From Betaproteobacteria bacterium (lineage in GTDB: Bacteria; Pseudomonadota; Gammaproteobacteria; Burkholderiales; SG8-39), in NCBI GenBank assembly GCA_029865405.1, contig JAOUGZ010000117.1, forward strand, positions 1 to 7,637: DNA of 7,637 nt. The letters run 5' to 3'. Made by a program: the position numbers and the translations under genes. Positions 1 to 7,616 of this stretch are shown piece after piece. The notes under the pieces are model-generated. The model ran no database searches and had not been told where the DNA came from. It worked only from the letters and a program-made list of their open reading frames with translations. Position 1 is the stretch's first letter; each line of letters opens with the position of its first letter.

Positions 1-576
1 GTGCGATTTCTGGACGCCGGTACGAGCGTGGTGGTCCTGTCGGCCGGGGCGCTGGCTGAAGATCGCCTGCGCGAGGCGGCGGAGGGAGCGGCTCGTCGCA
101 GCGGGGCGCAATTGTATGTGCCGTCTGGCGGAATCGGAGGATTGGACGCATTGAAGGCGGCGTGCATTGCTGGCGTCGACGAAGCCCGCATTCAGGTGGC
201 CAAACCGCCCAAGGCATGGAAGGGAATCCCGTTCGTGGAAGCGCTGGGGATCGACCTCGATGCGTTGACGCAGGCGCGCACCCTGTACACGGGTGCCGCG
301 CGCGAGGGGGTGCCCCACTTCCCGCAGAACGTGAACATCGCTGCCGTGCTCTCGCTTGCCGGGGTCGGGTTCGACCGCACGCAGCTGGAGGTGATTGCGG
401 ATCCGGCGCTGACGCACAACACGCACACCATCCGCGTCGCCGGCAAGAGCGGGCGATTCACGGTCGTGCTGGAAAACGTGCCCGCGCCCGACAATCCCAA
501 GACGGCTTGGCTCGCCTGCTACAGCGCCTTGGCGGCCTTGCGCGCCCTGGCTACCAGCGTTCGCTACGGCACCTAA
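1..576 (+). CDS. nadX: L-aspartate dehydrogenase, C-terminal part (5' end outside window)
   Basis: This is the catalytic and dimerisation part of an NAD(P)-dependent L-aspartate dehydrogenase. The family deaminates L-aspartate to iminoaspartate/oxaloacetate and can feed NAD biosynthesis. Visible family motifs are PSGGIGGLDAL (residues 41-51 of the visible part), KPPKAW (68-73), FPQNVN (107-112), VIADPALTHNTHTI (131-144) with the conserved histidine region expected at the active site, and PDNPKT (163-168). The visible 191 residues compare with a usual length of about 260-270, so the N-terminal Rossmann NAD-binding fold, roughly 75 residues, lies upstream of the window. The GTG at position 1 is therefore most likely an internal Val codon, not a start. 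The stop is TAA at 574-576. The gene lies on the same strand as the tRNA-tuf genes but is separated from them by a promoter, so it is probably the end of a separate transcription unit. The family call is firm; the physiological role (NAD synthesis or aspartate catabolism) cannot be told from here. Confidence 0.87.
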   Translation: MRFLDAGTSVVVLSAGALAEDRLREAAEGAARRSGAQLYVPSGGIGGLDALKAACIAGVDEARIQVAKPPKAWKGIPFVEALGIDLDALTQARTLYTGAAREGVPHFPQNVNIAAVLSLAGVGFDRTQLEVIADPALTHNTHTIRVAGKSGRFTVVLENVPAPDNPKTAWLACYSALAALRALATSVRYGT

Positions 577-607
577 GTCCTTGATGGGTTAGGCGACATG
601 CGCGCGC

Positions 608-641
608 GCTGCGCTGCCGGAACGGGCGCGCGCGGCGCAGC
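608..641 (+). other. GC-rich inverted repeat downstream of aspartate dehydrogenase
   Basis: Positions 608-617 (GCTGCGCTGC) can pair with 632-641 (GCGGCGCAGC), giving a 10-bp stem with one G-U pair and a 14-base loop. It lies 31 bases after the stop codon of the aspartate dehydrogenase gene and before the tRNA promoter, where a transcript end would be expected. No run of T follows it, so it does not meet the usual criteria for an intrinsic terminator. It could stabilise the 3' end of a Rho-terminated message, or be chance pairing in a GC-rich spacer with many alternating GC steps. Confidence 0.3.
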
Positions 642-659
642 AAGATCACCCGCGATTCC

Positions 660-688
660 TTGACTAAGCAAAGGATTTCTCACATAAT
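660..688 (+). promoter_or_regulatory. Sigma-70 promoter of the tRNA-tuf unit
   Basis: A -35 box TTGACT (660-665) and a -10 box CATAAT (683-688) are separated by exactly 17 bp; each matches the consensus at five of six bases. The predicted start, near 695, would leave only a few bases of leader before tRNA-Tyr at 702. The stretch after the -10 box (TTCGGGT) is partly G-rich, as is usual for stable-RNA promoters under stringent control, but that regulation is inferred. No other good promoter is visible between here and tuf, so this promoter probably drives the three tRNAs and tuf together. Confidence 0.75.
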
Positions 689-701
689 TTCGGGTTCCGC
701 C

Positions 702-788
702 GGAGGGGTGCCCGAGCGGCTAAAGGGGGCAGACTGTAAATCTGTTGGCCTTGCGCCTACGTTGGTTCGAATCCAACCCCCTCCACCA
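702..788 (+). tRNA. tRNA-Tyr (anticodon GUA)
   Basis: The cloverleaf can be folded by hand. The acceptor stem is GGAGGGG (702-708) with CCCCTCC (778-784), followed by discriminator A785 and encoded CCA (786-788). The anticodon stem 729-733/741-745 encloses the loop CTGTAAA with anticodon GTA at 736-738. The T arm is GTTGG/CCAAC (761-765/773-777) around TTCGAAT. The long variable region (about 746-760) is the class II arm expected of bacterial tRNA-Tyr. It is the first gene of a Tyr-Gly-Thr-tuf cluster and lies directly behind the promoter at 660-688. Confidence 0.97.
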
Positions 789-843
789 GCGATGCGGGCG
801 GTCCCGGCGGCGAGGCGGTGCACGGCATGGGTGGGGTGAACAG

Positions 844-917
844 GCGGGTGTAGCTCAATGGTAGAGCAGAAGCCTTCCAAGCTTATGACGAGGGTTCGAT
901 TCCCTTCACCCGCTCCA
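844..917 (+). tRNA. tRNA-Gly (anticodon UCC)
   Basis: The acceptor stem is GCGGGTG (844-850) with CACCCGC (907-913), then discriminator T914 and CCA (915-917). The anticodon loop CTTCCAA (874-880) carries anticodon TCC at 876-878, flanked by stem 869-873/881-885, in which the outermost pair is a G-A mismatch. The T loop TTCGATT is canonical. It reads GGA and GGG glycine codons. The 55-bp gap after tRNA-Tyr holds no recognisable gene and is probably removed during processing of a common precursor. Confidence 0.97.
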
Positions 918-931
918 ACGAAAGGGTCACG

Positions 932-1006
<75 letters not shown>

Positions 1007-1052
1007 CGGACAACGGCAGCACGTAAAGACTGAACGGAAACGAAAGAAGGCC

Positions 1053-2243
<1,191 letters not shown>

Positions 2244-2248
2244 CGACA

Positions 2249-2560
2249 ATGCAGAATCAGCGCATCCGCATCCGCCTCAAGGCGTATGACTACCGGCTGA
2301 TCGACCAGTCGGCGCTCGAGATCGTCGACACCGCCAAGAGGACGGGCGCGGTGGTGCGCGGCCCGGTGCCGCTGCCGACGCGTCGGCAGCGTTTCGACCT
2401 GCTGCGCTCGCCGCATATCGACAAGGCGTCGCGCGAGCAGCTCGAGATCCGCACGCACCTGCGGCTGATGGACATCATCGACCCGACTGACAAGACCGTG
2501 GACGCGCTGATGAAGCTCGACCTGCCGGCGGGCGTGGACGTGGAGATCAAGGTTCAGTAA
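2249..2560 (+). CDS. rpsJ: 30S ribosomal protein S10
   Basis: S10 (uS10) is a head protein of the 30S subunit. It also forms the NusB-S10 pair in transcription antitermination and binds NusG, coupling RNA polymerase to the ribosome. The product is 103 residues, the same as in E. coli, and begins with the hallmark [14 protein letters not shown], continuing with [17 protein letters not shown] and [11 protein letters not shown]. The ATG at 2249 is chosen because it gives this exact N-terminus; a longer reading frame upstream overlaps tuf and has no S10 similarity. It begins 5 bases after the tuf stop with no good ribosome-binding site in the gap. The nearest purine-rich block, AAGGTG at 2230-2235 inside tuf, is too far to be ideal, which suggests translational coupling to tuf. 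There is no room here for an E. coli-type S10 leader. Confidence 0.97.
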   Translation: MQNQRIRIRLKAYDYRLIDQSALEIVDTAKRTGAVVRGPVPLPTRRQRFDLLRSPHIDKASREQLEIRTHLRLMDIIDPTDKTVDALMKLDLPAGVDVEIKVQ

Positions 2561-2675
2561 CGAGCAGCGCAAAGCGCTGCGGGACGCACGCAGTACTAGG
2601 TGAAGTGCCGGCCAATTGCAGCCGGCGCCCGGCGATGCGCCGCGAAGCGCACCGGGTCAAACAGAAGAGGGTGTT
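2561..2675 (+). promoter_or_regulatory. Structured rpsJ-rplC spacer, candidate cis-regulatory RNA
   Basis: This 115-base gap is the longest in an otherwise compact operon and encodes no protein I can support. It can fold into three successive hairpins. The first has stem 2564-2570/2574-2580 (GCAGCGC, loop AAA, GCGCTGC), a perfect 7-bp stem. The second has stem 2607-2612/2621-2626 (GCCGGC each side) with loop CAATTGCA, extendable by two pairs. The third is a bipartite stem, 2628-2632/2652-2656 and 2636-2640/2647-2651, with three unpaired bases on its left side. No T-run follows any of them, so they are not standard intrinsic terminators. The rplC ribosome-binding site (GAAGAGG, 2664-2670) lies just after the third hairpin. 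A role in ribosomal-protein autoregulation or RNA processing is inference; I see no convincing promoter here. Confidence 0.35.
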
Positions 2676-3314
2676 ATGACGATTGGACTGGTCGGCCGCA
2701 AGGTCGGCATGACGCGCATTTTTACCGACGACGGCAGCACGCTGCCGGTGACGGTGCTCGACGTCTCCGACAACCGCATCACGCAGATCAAGACGCCGGA
2801 GAAGGACGGCTACGCCGCCGTGCAGGTCGCGTTCGGCAAGCGCCGCGCGAGCCGCGTGCGCAAGCCCCTGGCCGGCCATCTCGCCAAGGCCGGCGTCGAG
2901 GCCGGCCACCTGCTGAAGGAGTTCCGCACCGACGCCAAGGCGCTCGAGAGCCTCAAGGTCGGCGCCAAGCTGGGCGTGGAGGTGTTCAAGGTCGGGCAGA
3001 AGGTCGACGTGCAGGGTGTGTCGATCGGCAAGGGCTTCGCTGGCGTGATCAAGCGCCACCACTTCTCCTCGAACCGCGCGACGCACGGCAATTCGATCTC
3101 GCACAACAAGCCGGGCTCGACCGGCCAGAACCAGAGCCCGGGCCGCGTGTTTCCGGGAAAGCGGATGGCGGGCCATCTGGGCAACGTTACGCGCACGGTG
3201 CCCAATCTGCTGGTCGTGCGGGTCGACACCGACCGCCAGCTGCTGCTGGTCAGGGGCTCGGTGCCGGGATCCAAGGGCCGCGATGTGGTCGTGCGGCCTG
3301 CGGTGAAGGCCTGA
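2676..3314 (+). CDS. rplC: 50S ribosomal protein L3
   Basis: L3 (uL3) is an early-assembly 50S protein with an extension reaching towards the peptidyl-transferase centre. The product is 212 residues (E. coli 209). Family blocks are [13 protein letters not shown] (4-16), [12 protein letters not shown] (119-130), [19 protein letters not shown] (135-153) and the C-terminal VRPAVKA. The motif GQNQ ends in Gln153, equivalent to the E. coli glutamine methylated by PrmB. The ATG at 2676 is preferred over an in-frame ATG at 2616: it gives the standard N-terminus ([12 protein letters not shown]) and has GAAGAGG five bases upstream, whereas the 20 extra residues of the longer form have no family counterpart. 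The gene ends 10 bases before rplD. Confidence 0.98.
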   Translation: MTIGLVGRKVGMTRIFTDDGSTLPVTVLDVSDNRITQIKTPEKDGYAAVQVAFGKRRASRVRKPLAGHLAKAGVEAGHLLKEFRTDAKALESLKVGAKLGVEVFKVGQKVDVQGVSIGKGFAGVIKRHHFSSNRATHGNSISHNKPGSTGQNQSPGRVFPGKRMAGHLGNVTRTVPNLLVVRVDTDRQLLLVRGSVPGSKGRDVVVRPAVKA

Positions 3315-3324
3315 CGGGGACGCC

Positions 3325-3942
3325 ATGGAACTGAAGCTGATCAGCGACAAGGGCGCCGCCGGCACCACCAGCGCGGCGGACGCCATTTTCGGGCGCGAAT
3401 TCAACGAATCTCTCGTGCACCAGGTCGTCGTCGCCTATCAGGCGAACGCGCGCCAGGGCACGCGCAAGCAGAAGGAACGCAGCGAGATCGCCAAGTCGAC
3501 GAAGAAGCCCTGGCGCCAGAAGGGCACCGGCCGGGCGCGCGCCGGCATGGCCTCGAGCCCTCTGTGGCGCGGCGGCGGCAAGATCTTCGCCGCCAGCCCC
3601 GACGAGAACTTCTCGCACAAGGTCAACCGCAAGATGATGCGCGCCGGGATGACCTCGATCCTGTCGCAGCTCGCGCGCGAGGAGCGCATCTGCGTGGTGG
3701 AGGAATTCAAGCTCGACGCGCCCAAGACGAAGCTGCTGGCGCAGAAGGTGAAGGCGATGGGTTTCGACCAGGTGCTGCTCATCCTCGATGAAGTCGACCC
3801 GAACCTGGAGCTGTCCTCGCGCAACCTGCCGAACGTCGCCGTGCTCACGGTGCGCCAGGCCAATCCCGTCGCGCTGGTGCGCTTCCCGCATGTGCTCCTC
3901 ACGCGCAAGGCTCTGACCCGCCTCGAGGAGATGTTCAAATGA
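3325..3942 (+). CDS. rplD: 50S ribosomal protein L4
   Basis: L4 (uL4) binds 23S rRNA and lines the exit tunnel with its extended loop; in E. coli it also represses the S10 operon through the S10 leader. The product is 205 residues (E. coli 201). The loop signature [18 protein letters not shown] followed by [16 protein letters not shown] is clear and has the form typical of betaproteobacteria. The start at 3325 has GGGGA four bases upstream. The stop TGA overlaps the rplW start (ATGA, 3939-3942), so the two genes are translationally coupled. Whether this L4 represses its own operon is open, since no leader precedes rpsJ here. Confidence 0.98.
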   Translation: MELKLISDKGAAGTTSAADAIFGREFNESLVHQVVVAYQANARQGTRKQKERSEIAKSTKKPWRQKGTGRARAGMASSPLWRGGGKIFAASPDENFSHKVNRKMMRAGMTSILSQLAREERICVVEEFKLDAPKTKLLAQKVKAMGFDQVLLILDEVDPNLELSSRNLPNVAVLTVRQANPVALVRFPHVLLTRKALTRLEEMFK

Positions 3943-4253
3943 CGGCGACCAAGAAGTACGCCGCCGAGCGGCTCATGAACGTGGTGCTGGCGCCCGTGGT
4001 TTCGGAGAAGAGCACGCGCATCGCCGACAAGAACCGCCAGTACGTGTTCCGCGTCGCCGACGACGCCACCAAGCCCGAAGTGAAAGCGGCGGTCGAGCTG
4101 CTGTTCAAGGCCAAGGTACAGTCGGTCACCGTGTCCAACGTCAAGGGCAAGGTGAAGCGCTTCGGCCGCTTCATGGGACGCCGGCGCAACTGGAAGAAAG
4201 CCTACGTGCGCCTGGCGGCCGGCCAGGAAATCAATTTCGCGGCGACGGAGTAA
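3939..4253 (+). CDS. rplW: 50S ribosomal protein L23
   Basis: L23 (uL23) sits at the exit of the peptide tunnel and is the docking site for trigger factor and the signal recognition particle. The product is 104 residues, with the family motifs [10 protein letters not shown] (16-25), [13 protein letters not shown] and [23 protein letters not shown]. The ATG at 3939 overlaps the rplD stop by four bases and has GAGGAG (3925-3930) eight bases before it. A later in-frame ATG at 3975 would remove 12 residues that most betaproteobacterial L23 proteins appear to keep, so the longer form is chosen. It is followed three bases later by rplB. Confidence 0.97.
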   Translation: MTATKKYAAERLMNVVLAPVVSEKSTRIADKNRQYVFRVADDATKPEVKAAVELLFKAKVQSVTVSNVKGKVKRFGRFMGRRRNWKKAYVRLAAGQEINFAATE

Positions 4254-4256
4254 GCC

Positions 4257-5084
4257 ATGCCACTGGTCAAGGTCAAACCCACTTCACCCGGGCGGCGCGC
4301 GCTGGTCAAGGTCGTCACCCCCGGCCTGCACAAGGGCGAGCCGCACTGGCCGCTGACGTCGAGCCAGACGAAAACCACCGGGCGCAACAACCACGGGCGC
4401 ATCACCATGCGCCACAAGGGCGGCGGCCACAAGCAGCACTACCGCATGATCGATTTCCGCCGCAACAAGGACGGCATCGCGGCGCGCGTGGAGCGGCTGG
4501 AGTACGACCCGAACCGCAGCGCACACCTCGCGCTGCTGCTCTATACAGACGGCGAGCGGCGCTACGTGCTCGCGCCGAAGGGCGTGAGCGCGGGCGCGCA
4601 GCTTGTTTCCGGCGTGGAAGCGCCGATCAAGGCGGGCAACGCGCTGCCCCTGCGCAGCATCCCGGTCGGCACCACGGTGCACTGCATCGAGATGCTGCCC
4701 GGCAAGGGCGCGCAGCTGGCGCGCTCCGCCGGCGCCTCGGCACAGTTGCTGGCGCGCGAAGGCTCGTACGCGCAGTTGCGCCTGCGTTCCGGCGAAATCC
4801 GCAAGGTGCACGTGGACTGCCGCGCCACCATCGGCGAGGTCGGCAACGAGGAGCACAATCTGGAGTCGATCGGCAAGGCCGGCCGCAAGCGCTGGCGCGG
4901 CGTGCGCCCGACCGTGCGCGGCGTGGCGATGAACCCGATCGACCATCCGCACGGCGGCGGCGAAGGCCGCACCGCCGCGGCGCAACCCCCGGTTTCGCCC
5001 TGGGGCGTTCAGACCAAGGGCTACAAGACTCGCCGCAACAAGCGCACGCAGGTGATGATCGTGCGCGACCGGCGCACGAAATAA
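4257..5084 (+). CDS. rplB: 50S ribosomal protein L2
   Basis: L2 (uL2) is a primary 23S rRNA binder that is needed for subunit association and peptidyl-transferase activity. The product is 275 residues (E. coli 273). Motifs in order are the N-terminal [46 protein letters not shown], and near the C-terminus [15 protein letters not shown] with His230, equivalent to the functionally important E. coli His229. It ends with a basic tail rich in Arg and Lys. The start has GGAG (4247-4250) within the last codons of rplW, six bases upstream. The gene is followed by rpsS after nine bases. Confidence 0.98.
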   Translation: MPLVKVKPTSPGRRALVKVVTPGLHKGEPHWPLTSSQTKTTGRNNHGRITMRHKGGGHKQHYRMIDFRRNKDGIAARVERLEYDPNRSAHLALLLYTDGERRYVLAPKGVSAGAQLVSGVEAPIKAGNALPLRSIPVGTTVHCIEMLPGKGAQLARSAGASAQLLAREGSYAQLRLRSGEIRKVHVDCRATIGEVGNEEHNLESIGKAGRKRWRGVRPTVRGVAMNPIDHPHGGGEGRTAAAQPPVSPWGVQTKGYKTRRNKRTQVMIVRDRRTK

Positions 5085-5093
5085 GGGTTCGAC

Positions 5094-5471
5094 ATGGCAC
5101 GCTCAATCAAGAAGGGTCCGTTCGTGGACCTGCATCTCCTCGCAAAGGTCGCCGCGGCGCGCGCCGGCAACGACAAGCGCCCGATCAAGACCTGGTCGCG
5201 CCGCTCCACCGTGATGCCGGAATTCATCGGGCTGACGGTGGCCGTGCACAACGGCAAGCAGCACATCCCGGTGTACATCACCGAGAACATGGTCGGCCAC
5301 AAGCTGGGCGAGTTCGCCCTCACGCGCATGTTCAAGAGCCACTCGGCGGTGGGCAAGCGCACCGCGGAGCCGGTCGGCGGCAGCCGCGCGCCGGTCGGCG
5401 CGCCCGGGGCCGCGGCGCCCGCTGCAGCCGCGGCACCGGCGGCCGCGCCGGCACCGGCGGCGAAGAAGTAA
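5094..5471 (+). CDS. rpsS: 30S ribosomal protein S19 with Ala/Pro-rich C-terminal extension
   Basis: S19 (uS19) is a 30S head protein that pairs with S13 and contributes to the head-to-50S bridge near the A site. The core (about residues 1-90) is canonical: [48 protein letters not shown] and FKSHS. The protein is 125 residues against the usual 91-93. The extra residues, 91-125, form a low-complexity tail in which 17 of 35 are Ala, with regularly placed Pro and a final KK. The core runs to its natural end before the tail begins, so a frameshift within the core is unlikely; loss of the ancestral stop and outgrowth of repeats is more likely. AAGGG (5083-5087) lies six bases before the ATG. The stop codon merges into the rplV ribosome-binding site. 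Confidence 0.96.
   Translation: MARSIKKGPFVDLHLLAKVAAARAGNDKRPIKTWSRRSTVMPEFIGLTVAVHNGKQHIPVYITENMVGHKLGEFALTRMFKSHSAVGKRTAEPVGGSRAPVGAPGAAAPAAAAAPAAAPAPAAKK
5431..5461 (+). repeat. Short direct repeat in the S19 tail-coding region
   Basis: The 13-base unit CGGCACCGGCGGC occurs at 5431-5443 and again at 5449-5461, an offset of 18 bases (six codons). It codes for part of the Ala/Pro tail of S19. In-frame repeats of this kind fit growth of the tail by replication slippage, though a GC-rich Ala/Pro stretch will contain some repeats by chance. Confidence 0.6.
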
Positions 5472-5480
5472 GGAGCGCAC

Positions 5481-5810
5481 ATGGAAACCCGAGCGATCCT
5501 GCGCAGCGCGCGACTCTCGGCCCAGAAGGGCCGGCTGGTCGCCGACATGATCCGCGGCCAGCCGGTGGACAAGGCGCTGAACGTCCTCGCCTTCACGCCG
5601 AAAAAGGGCGCGGCCATCCTCAAGAAGCTGCTCGAGTCGGCGATCGCCAACGCCGAGCACAACGACGGCGCCGACATCGACGCCCTGAAGGTGAAGAGCG
5701 TGCTGGTCGAGCGCGGCGCCTTCCTCAAGCGCTTCCACGCACGCGCCAAGGGCCGCGGCACGCGCGTGACGAAGCACACCTGCAACATCTACGTCACGGT
5801 CGGCGACTAG
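5481..5810 (+). CDS. rplV: 50S ribosomal protein L22
   Basis: L22 (uL22) contacts all domains of 23S rRNA, and its beta-hairpin lines the exit tunnel at the constriction where macrolides bind. The product is 109 residues (E. coli 110). It shows [19 protein letters not shown] (9-27), SAIANAEHN and the hairpin region [13 protein letters not shown], then ends with the usual strand HTCNIYVTV. The start has the best ribosome-binding site of the cluster, TAAGGAG (5469-5475), five bases before the ATG and overlapping the rpsS stop codon. It ends with TAG, 11 bases before rpsC. Confidence 0.98.
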   Translation: METRAILRSARLSAQKGRLVADMIRGQPVDKALNVLAFTPKKGAAILKKLLESAIANAEHNDGADIDALKVKSVLVERGAFLKRFHARAKGRGTRVTKHTCNIYVTVGD

Positions 5811-5821
5811 GGAATACGCAC

Positions 5822-6691
5822 ATGGGACAAAAGATCAATCCGATCGGCTTCCGGCTTGCCGTCAACCGCAACTGGAGCTCGCGCTGGTACGCGAGCAGCC
5901 GCCAGTTCCCGGCCATGCTCGCCGAGGACATCAAGGTGCGCGCGTTCCTCAAGCGCAAGCTCGCGCACGCCTCGGTCGGACGCGTGCTCATCGAACGCCC
6001 GGCGAAGGATGCCCGCATCACGATCTTTTCCGCACGGCCCGGCGTAGTCATCGGCAAGAAGGGCGAGGAGATCGAGGCGCTCAAGGCCGAGCTGCGGCGC
6101 CTGATGGGCGTGCAGCAGGTGCACGTCAACATCGAGGAGATCAGGAAGCCCGAGATCGACGCGCAGCTCATCGCCGACTCCATCGCCCAGCAGCTCGAGA
6201 AGCGCATCATGTTCCGCCGCGCGATGAAGCGCGCCATGCAGAACGCCATGCGCCTGGGGGCGCAAGGCATCAAGATCATGAGCGCCGGGCGCCTGAACGG
6301 CATCGAGATCGCGCGCACCGAGTGGTACCGCGAAGGCCGGGTGCCGCTGCATACGCTGCGTGCCGACATCGACTACGGCATGGGCGAGGCGAAGACCACC
6401 TATGGCGTGATCGGCATAAAGGTGTGGGTGTACAAGGGCGAAGTGGTGGCCAAGGCGGAGGTGCAGGCGGCGCAACCCGCAGCCCTGCCGGAGGCCGCGC
6501 CCGCCGAGGCGCCGGCCGAGCCCAAGCGCGCGAAGAAGCCCGCACCGCGGCCCGCCGGCCGCCGTGCGCCCGCCCGGGCGAAGCCCGAGGGCGAGAGGAA
6601 GGCCAAGAAATCGGACGGCCCCGCGCCGAAGACGACCGTCAAGCGTGCCCGGAAGGTCGTCAAGGGCAACGGCGGCGAGAAGAAGGAGTAA
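5822..6691 (+). CDS. rpsC: 30S ribosomal protein S3 with long C-terminal tail
   Basis: S3 (uS3) lies at the mRNA entry channel, where with S4 and S5 it supports ribosomal helicase activity. The N-terminal signature [12 protein letters not shown] is intact, a KH domain carries the loop GKKG (78-81), and the C-terminal domain includes [31 protein letters not shown] (156-186). The conserved core ends near residue 209 (VWVYKGEVV). The following 80 residues are low complexity: first Ala/Pro/Glu-rich, then Lys/Arg-rich. Total length is 289, against 233 in E. coli. Betaproteobacterial S3 proteins commonly have a longer tail, but this one is at the long end as far as I recall. AGGGA (5809-5813) overlaps the rplV stop and lies eight bases before the ATG. 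Confidence 0.97.
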   Translation: MGQKINPIGFRLAVNRNWSSRWYASSRQFPAMLAEDIKVRAFLKRKLAHASVGRVLIERPAKDARITIFSARPGVVIGKKGEEIEALKAELRRLMGVQQVHVNIEEIRKPEIDAQLIADSIAQQLEKRIMFRRAMKRAMQNAMRLGAQGIKIMSAGRLNGIEIARTEWYREGRVPLHTLRADIDYGMGEAKTTYGVIGIKVWVYKGEVVAKAEVQAAQPAALPEAAPAEAPAEPKRAKKPAPRPAGRRAPARAKPEGERKAKKSDGPAPKTTVKRARKVVKGNGGEKKE

Positions 6692-6694
6692 GCC

Positions 6695-7108
6695 ATGCTG
6701 CAACCGGCACGCACGAAGTACAGGAAGCAGCAGAAGGGCCGCAACACGGGCATCGCCACGCGCGGCAACAAGGTCTCGTTCGGCGAGTACGGCCTGAAGG
6801 CGGTCGGCCGCGGGCGGCTGACGGCGCGCCAGCTCGAGGCGGCGCGGCGCGCGCTGTCGCGGCATATCAAGCGTGGCGGCCGCATCTGGATCCGCGTGTT
6901 CCCGGACAAGCCGATCTCGCAGAAGCCCGCGGAGGTGCGCATGGGCAACGGCAAGGGCAATCCGGAATACTTCGTGTGCGAGATCCAGCCCGGCAAGATC
7001 ATCTACGAGATGGACGGCGTCGATGCGGTGATCGCCAAGGAGGCGTTCGCGCTGGCGTCCGCCAAGCTGCCGTTCAAGACCATCGTCGTCCACCGGATGC
7101 TGGGGTAG
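6695..7108 (+). CDS. rplP: 50S ribosomal protein L16
   Basis: L16 (uL16) binds near the A-site tRNA elbow and is a late-assembly 50S protein. The product is 137 residues (E. coli 136). Family motifs are [54 protein letters not shown] (64-75) and [12 protein letters not shown], in which Arg82 is equivalent to the arginine hydroxylated by YcfD/RoxA in E. coli. AAGGAG (6683-6688) lies six bases before the ATG. The gene ends with TAG, three bases before rpmC. Confidence 0.98.
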   Translation: MLQPARTKYRKQQKGRNTGIATRGNKVSFGEYGLKAVGRGRLTARQLEAARRALSRHIKRGGRIWIRVFPDKPISQKPAEVRMGNGKGNPEYFVCEIQPGKIIYEMDGVDAVIAKEAFALASAKLPFKTIVVHRMLG

Positions 7109-7111
7109 ACC

Positions 7112-7303
7112 ATGAAGACGAGCGAACTTCGCGCCAAGAACGGTGACGAGCTGAAAAAGGAGCTGAACGACCTGCTCAAGGCGCAGTTCGGCCTTCGCAT
7201 GCAGCTCGCCACCCAGCAGCTCGGCAACACCAGCCAGATCAAGAAGGTGCGCCGCGACATCGCGCGCGTGCGTACCCTGATGAAGGAGAAGGCGAGCCAA
7301 TGA
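7112..7303 (+). CDS. rpmC: 50S ribosomal protein L29
   Basis: L29 (uL29) is a small two-helix protein near the tunnel exit, next to L23. The product is 63 residues, the normal length. The block [17 protein letters not shown] (22-38) and the C-terminal [12 protein letters not shown] are diagnostic and closely resemble Burkholderiales-type L29. The region before the ATG has only a weak ribosome-binding site (GGGG at 7102-7105), so translation may depend on coupling to rplP three bases upstream. Its stop overlaps the rpsQ start as ATGA at 7300-7303. Confidence 0.97.
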   Translation: MKTSELRAKNGDELKKELNDLLKAQFGLRMQLATQQLGNTSQIKKVRRDIARVRTLMKEKASQ

Positions 7304-7584
7304 ACCAGCCAGCGACGCGAGAGCCGCAGGCCACCCGCACCCGCACCCTCATCGGGCGCGTCGTCAGCGACCGGATGCAGAAGACCGTGACGGTGCTGGT
7401 GCAGCGCCGGGTCAAGCACCCGGTGGTGGGCAAGACCATCACGCTGTCGAAGAAGTACCACGCCCACGTGGAGAATGAGGAGGCCAAGCAGGGCGACCTG
7501 GTCGAGATCGCCGAATGCCGCCCTATTTCGCGCACCAAGTCGTGGAAAGTGACGCGCCTGATCGAGAAGTCGAAAGCCGTTTAG
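7300..7584 (+). CDS. rpsQ: 30S ribosomal protein S17
   Basis: S17 (uS17) is an OB-fold protein that binds 16S rRNA early in 30S assembly. The product is 94 residues (E. coli 84), the extra length being mostly at the polar N-terminus. The family core is clear: [60 protein letters not shown]. The start at 7300 overlaps the rpmC stop by four bases, and AAGGAG (7283-7288) lies 11 bases upstream. No later in-frame ATG or GTG lies ahead of the conserved core, so this start is preferred. The stop is TAG at 7582-7584. Confidence 0.97.
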   Translation: MNQPATREPQATRTRTLIGRVVSDRMQKTVTVLVQRRVKHPVVGKTITLSKKYHAHVENEEAKQGDLVEIAECRPISRTKSWKVTRLIEKSKAV

Positions 7585-7586
7585 CA

Positions 7587-7616
7587 TTGCCCTGGGTGGC
7601 GGATTCACGCTAGAAT
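7587..7616 (+). promoter_or_regulatory. Candidate internal promoter before the expected rplN
   Basis: Immediately after rpsQ there is TTGCCC (7587-7592), an 18-bp spacer, and TAGAAT (7611-7616), which matches the -10 consensus at five of six bases. The -35 box matches at four of six. The spacer after rpsQ is non-coding up to the window edge at 7637, and the next gene of this operon in most bacteria is rplN. A secondary promoter here would let the later part of the cluster be transcribed independently. The call rests on two short boxes only. Confidence 0.45.

Noticed and set aside
1..3. GTG at the window start as a true start codon giving a 191-residue protein
   Set aside because: The protein would lack the whole NAD-binding fold of the family; the frame is open to the edge, so the gene is simply cut.
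608..641. Intrinsic terminator after aspartate dehydrogenase
   Set aside because: The stem is plausible but no T-run follows, so only an inverted repeat is reported.
2564..2580. Intrinsic terminator after rpsJ
   Set aside because: The perfect hairpin is followed by GGGACGCACG, without a T-run, and lies inside an operon that must be read through.
2616..2675. In-frame ATG at 2616 as the start of L3
   Set aside because: It would add 20 residues without family counterpart, while the ATG at 2676 has a good ribosome-binding site and the canonical N-terminus.
5364..5471. S19 tail as the product of a frameshift sequencing error
   Set aside because: The S19 core stays in frame to its natural end ([10 protein letters not shown]), the tail ends properly, and its stop forms part of a strong rplV ribosome-binding site.
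5807..7300. A 497-codon open frame on the minus strand opposite rpsC, rplP and rpmC
   Set aside because: It is the mirror of GC-rich coding sequence: composition is Leu/Arg/His/Ala-dominated with no family motif, and the plus strand holds three certain ribosomal-protein genes.
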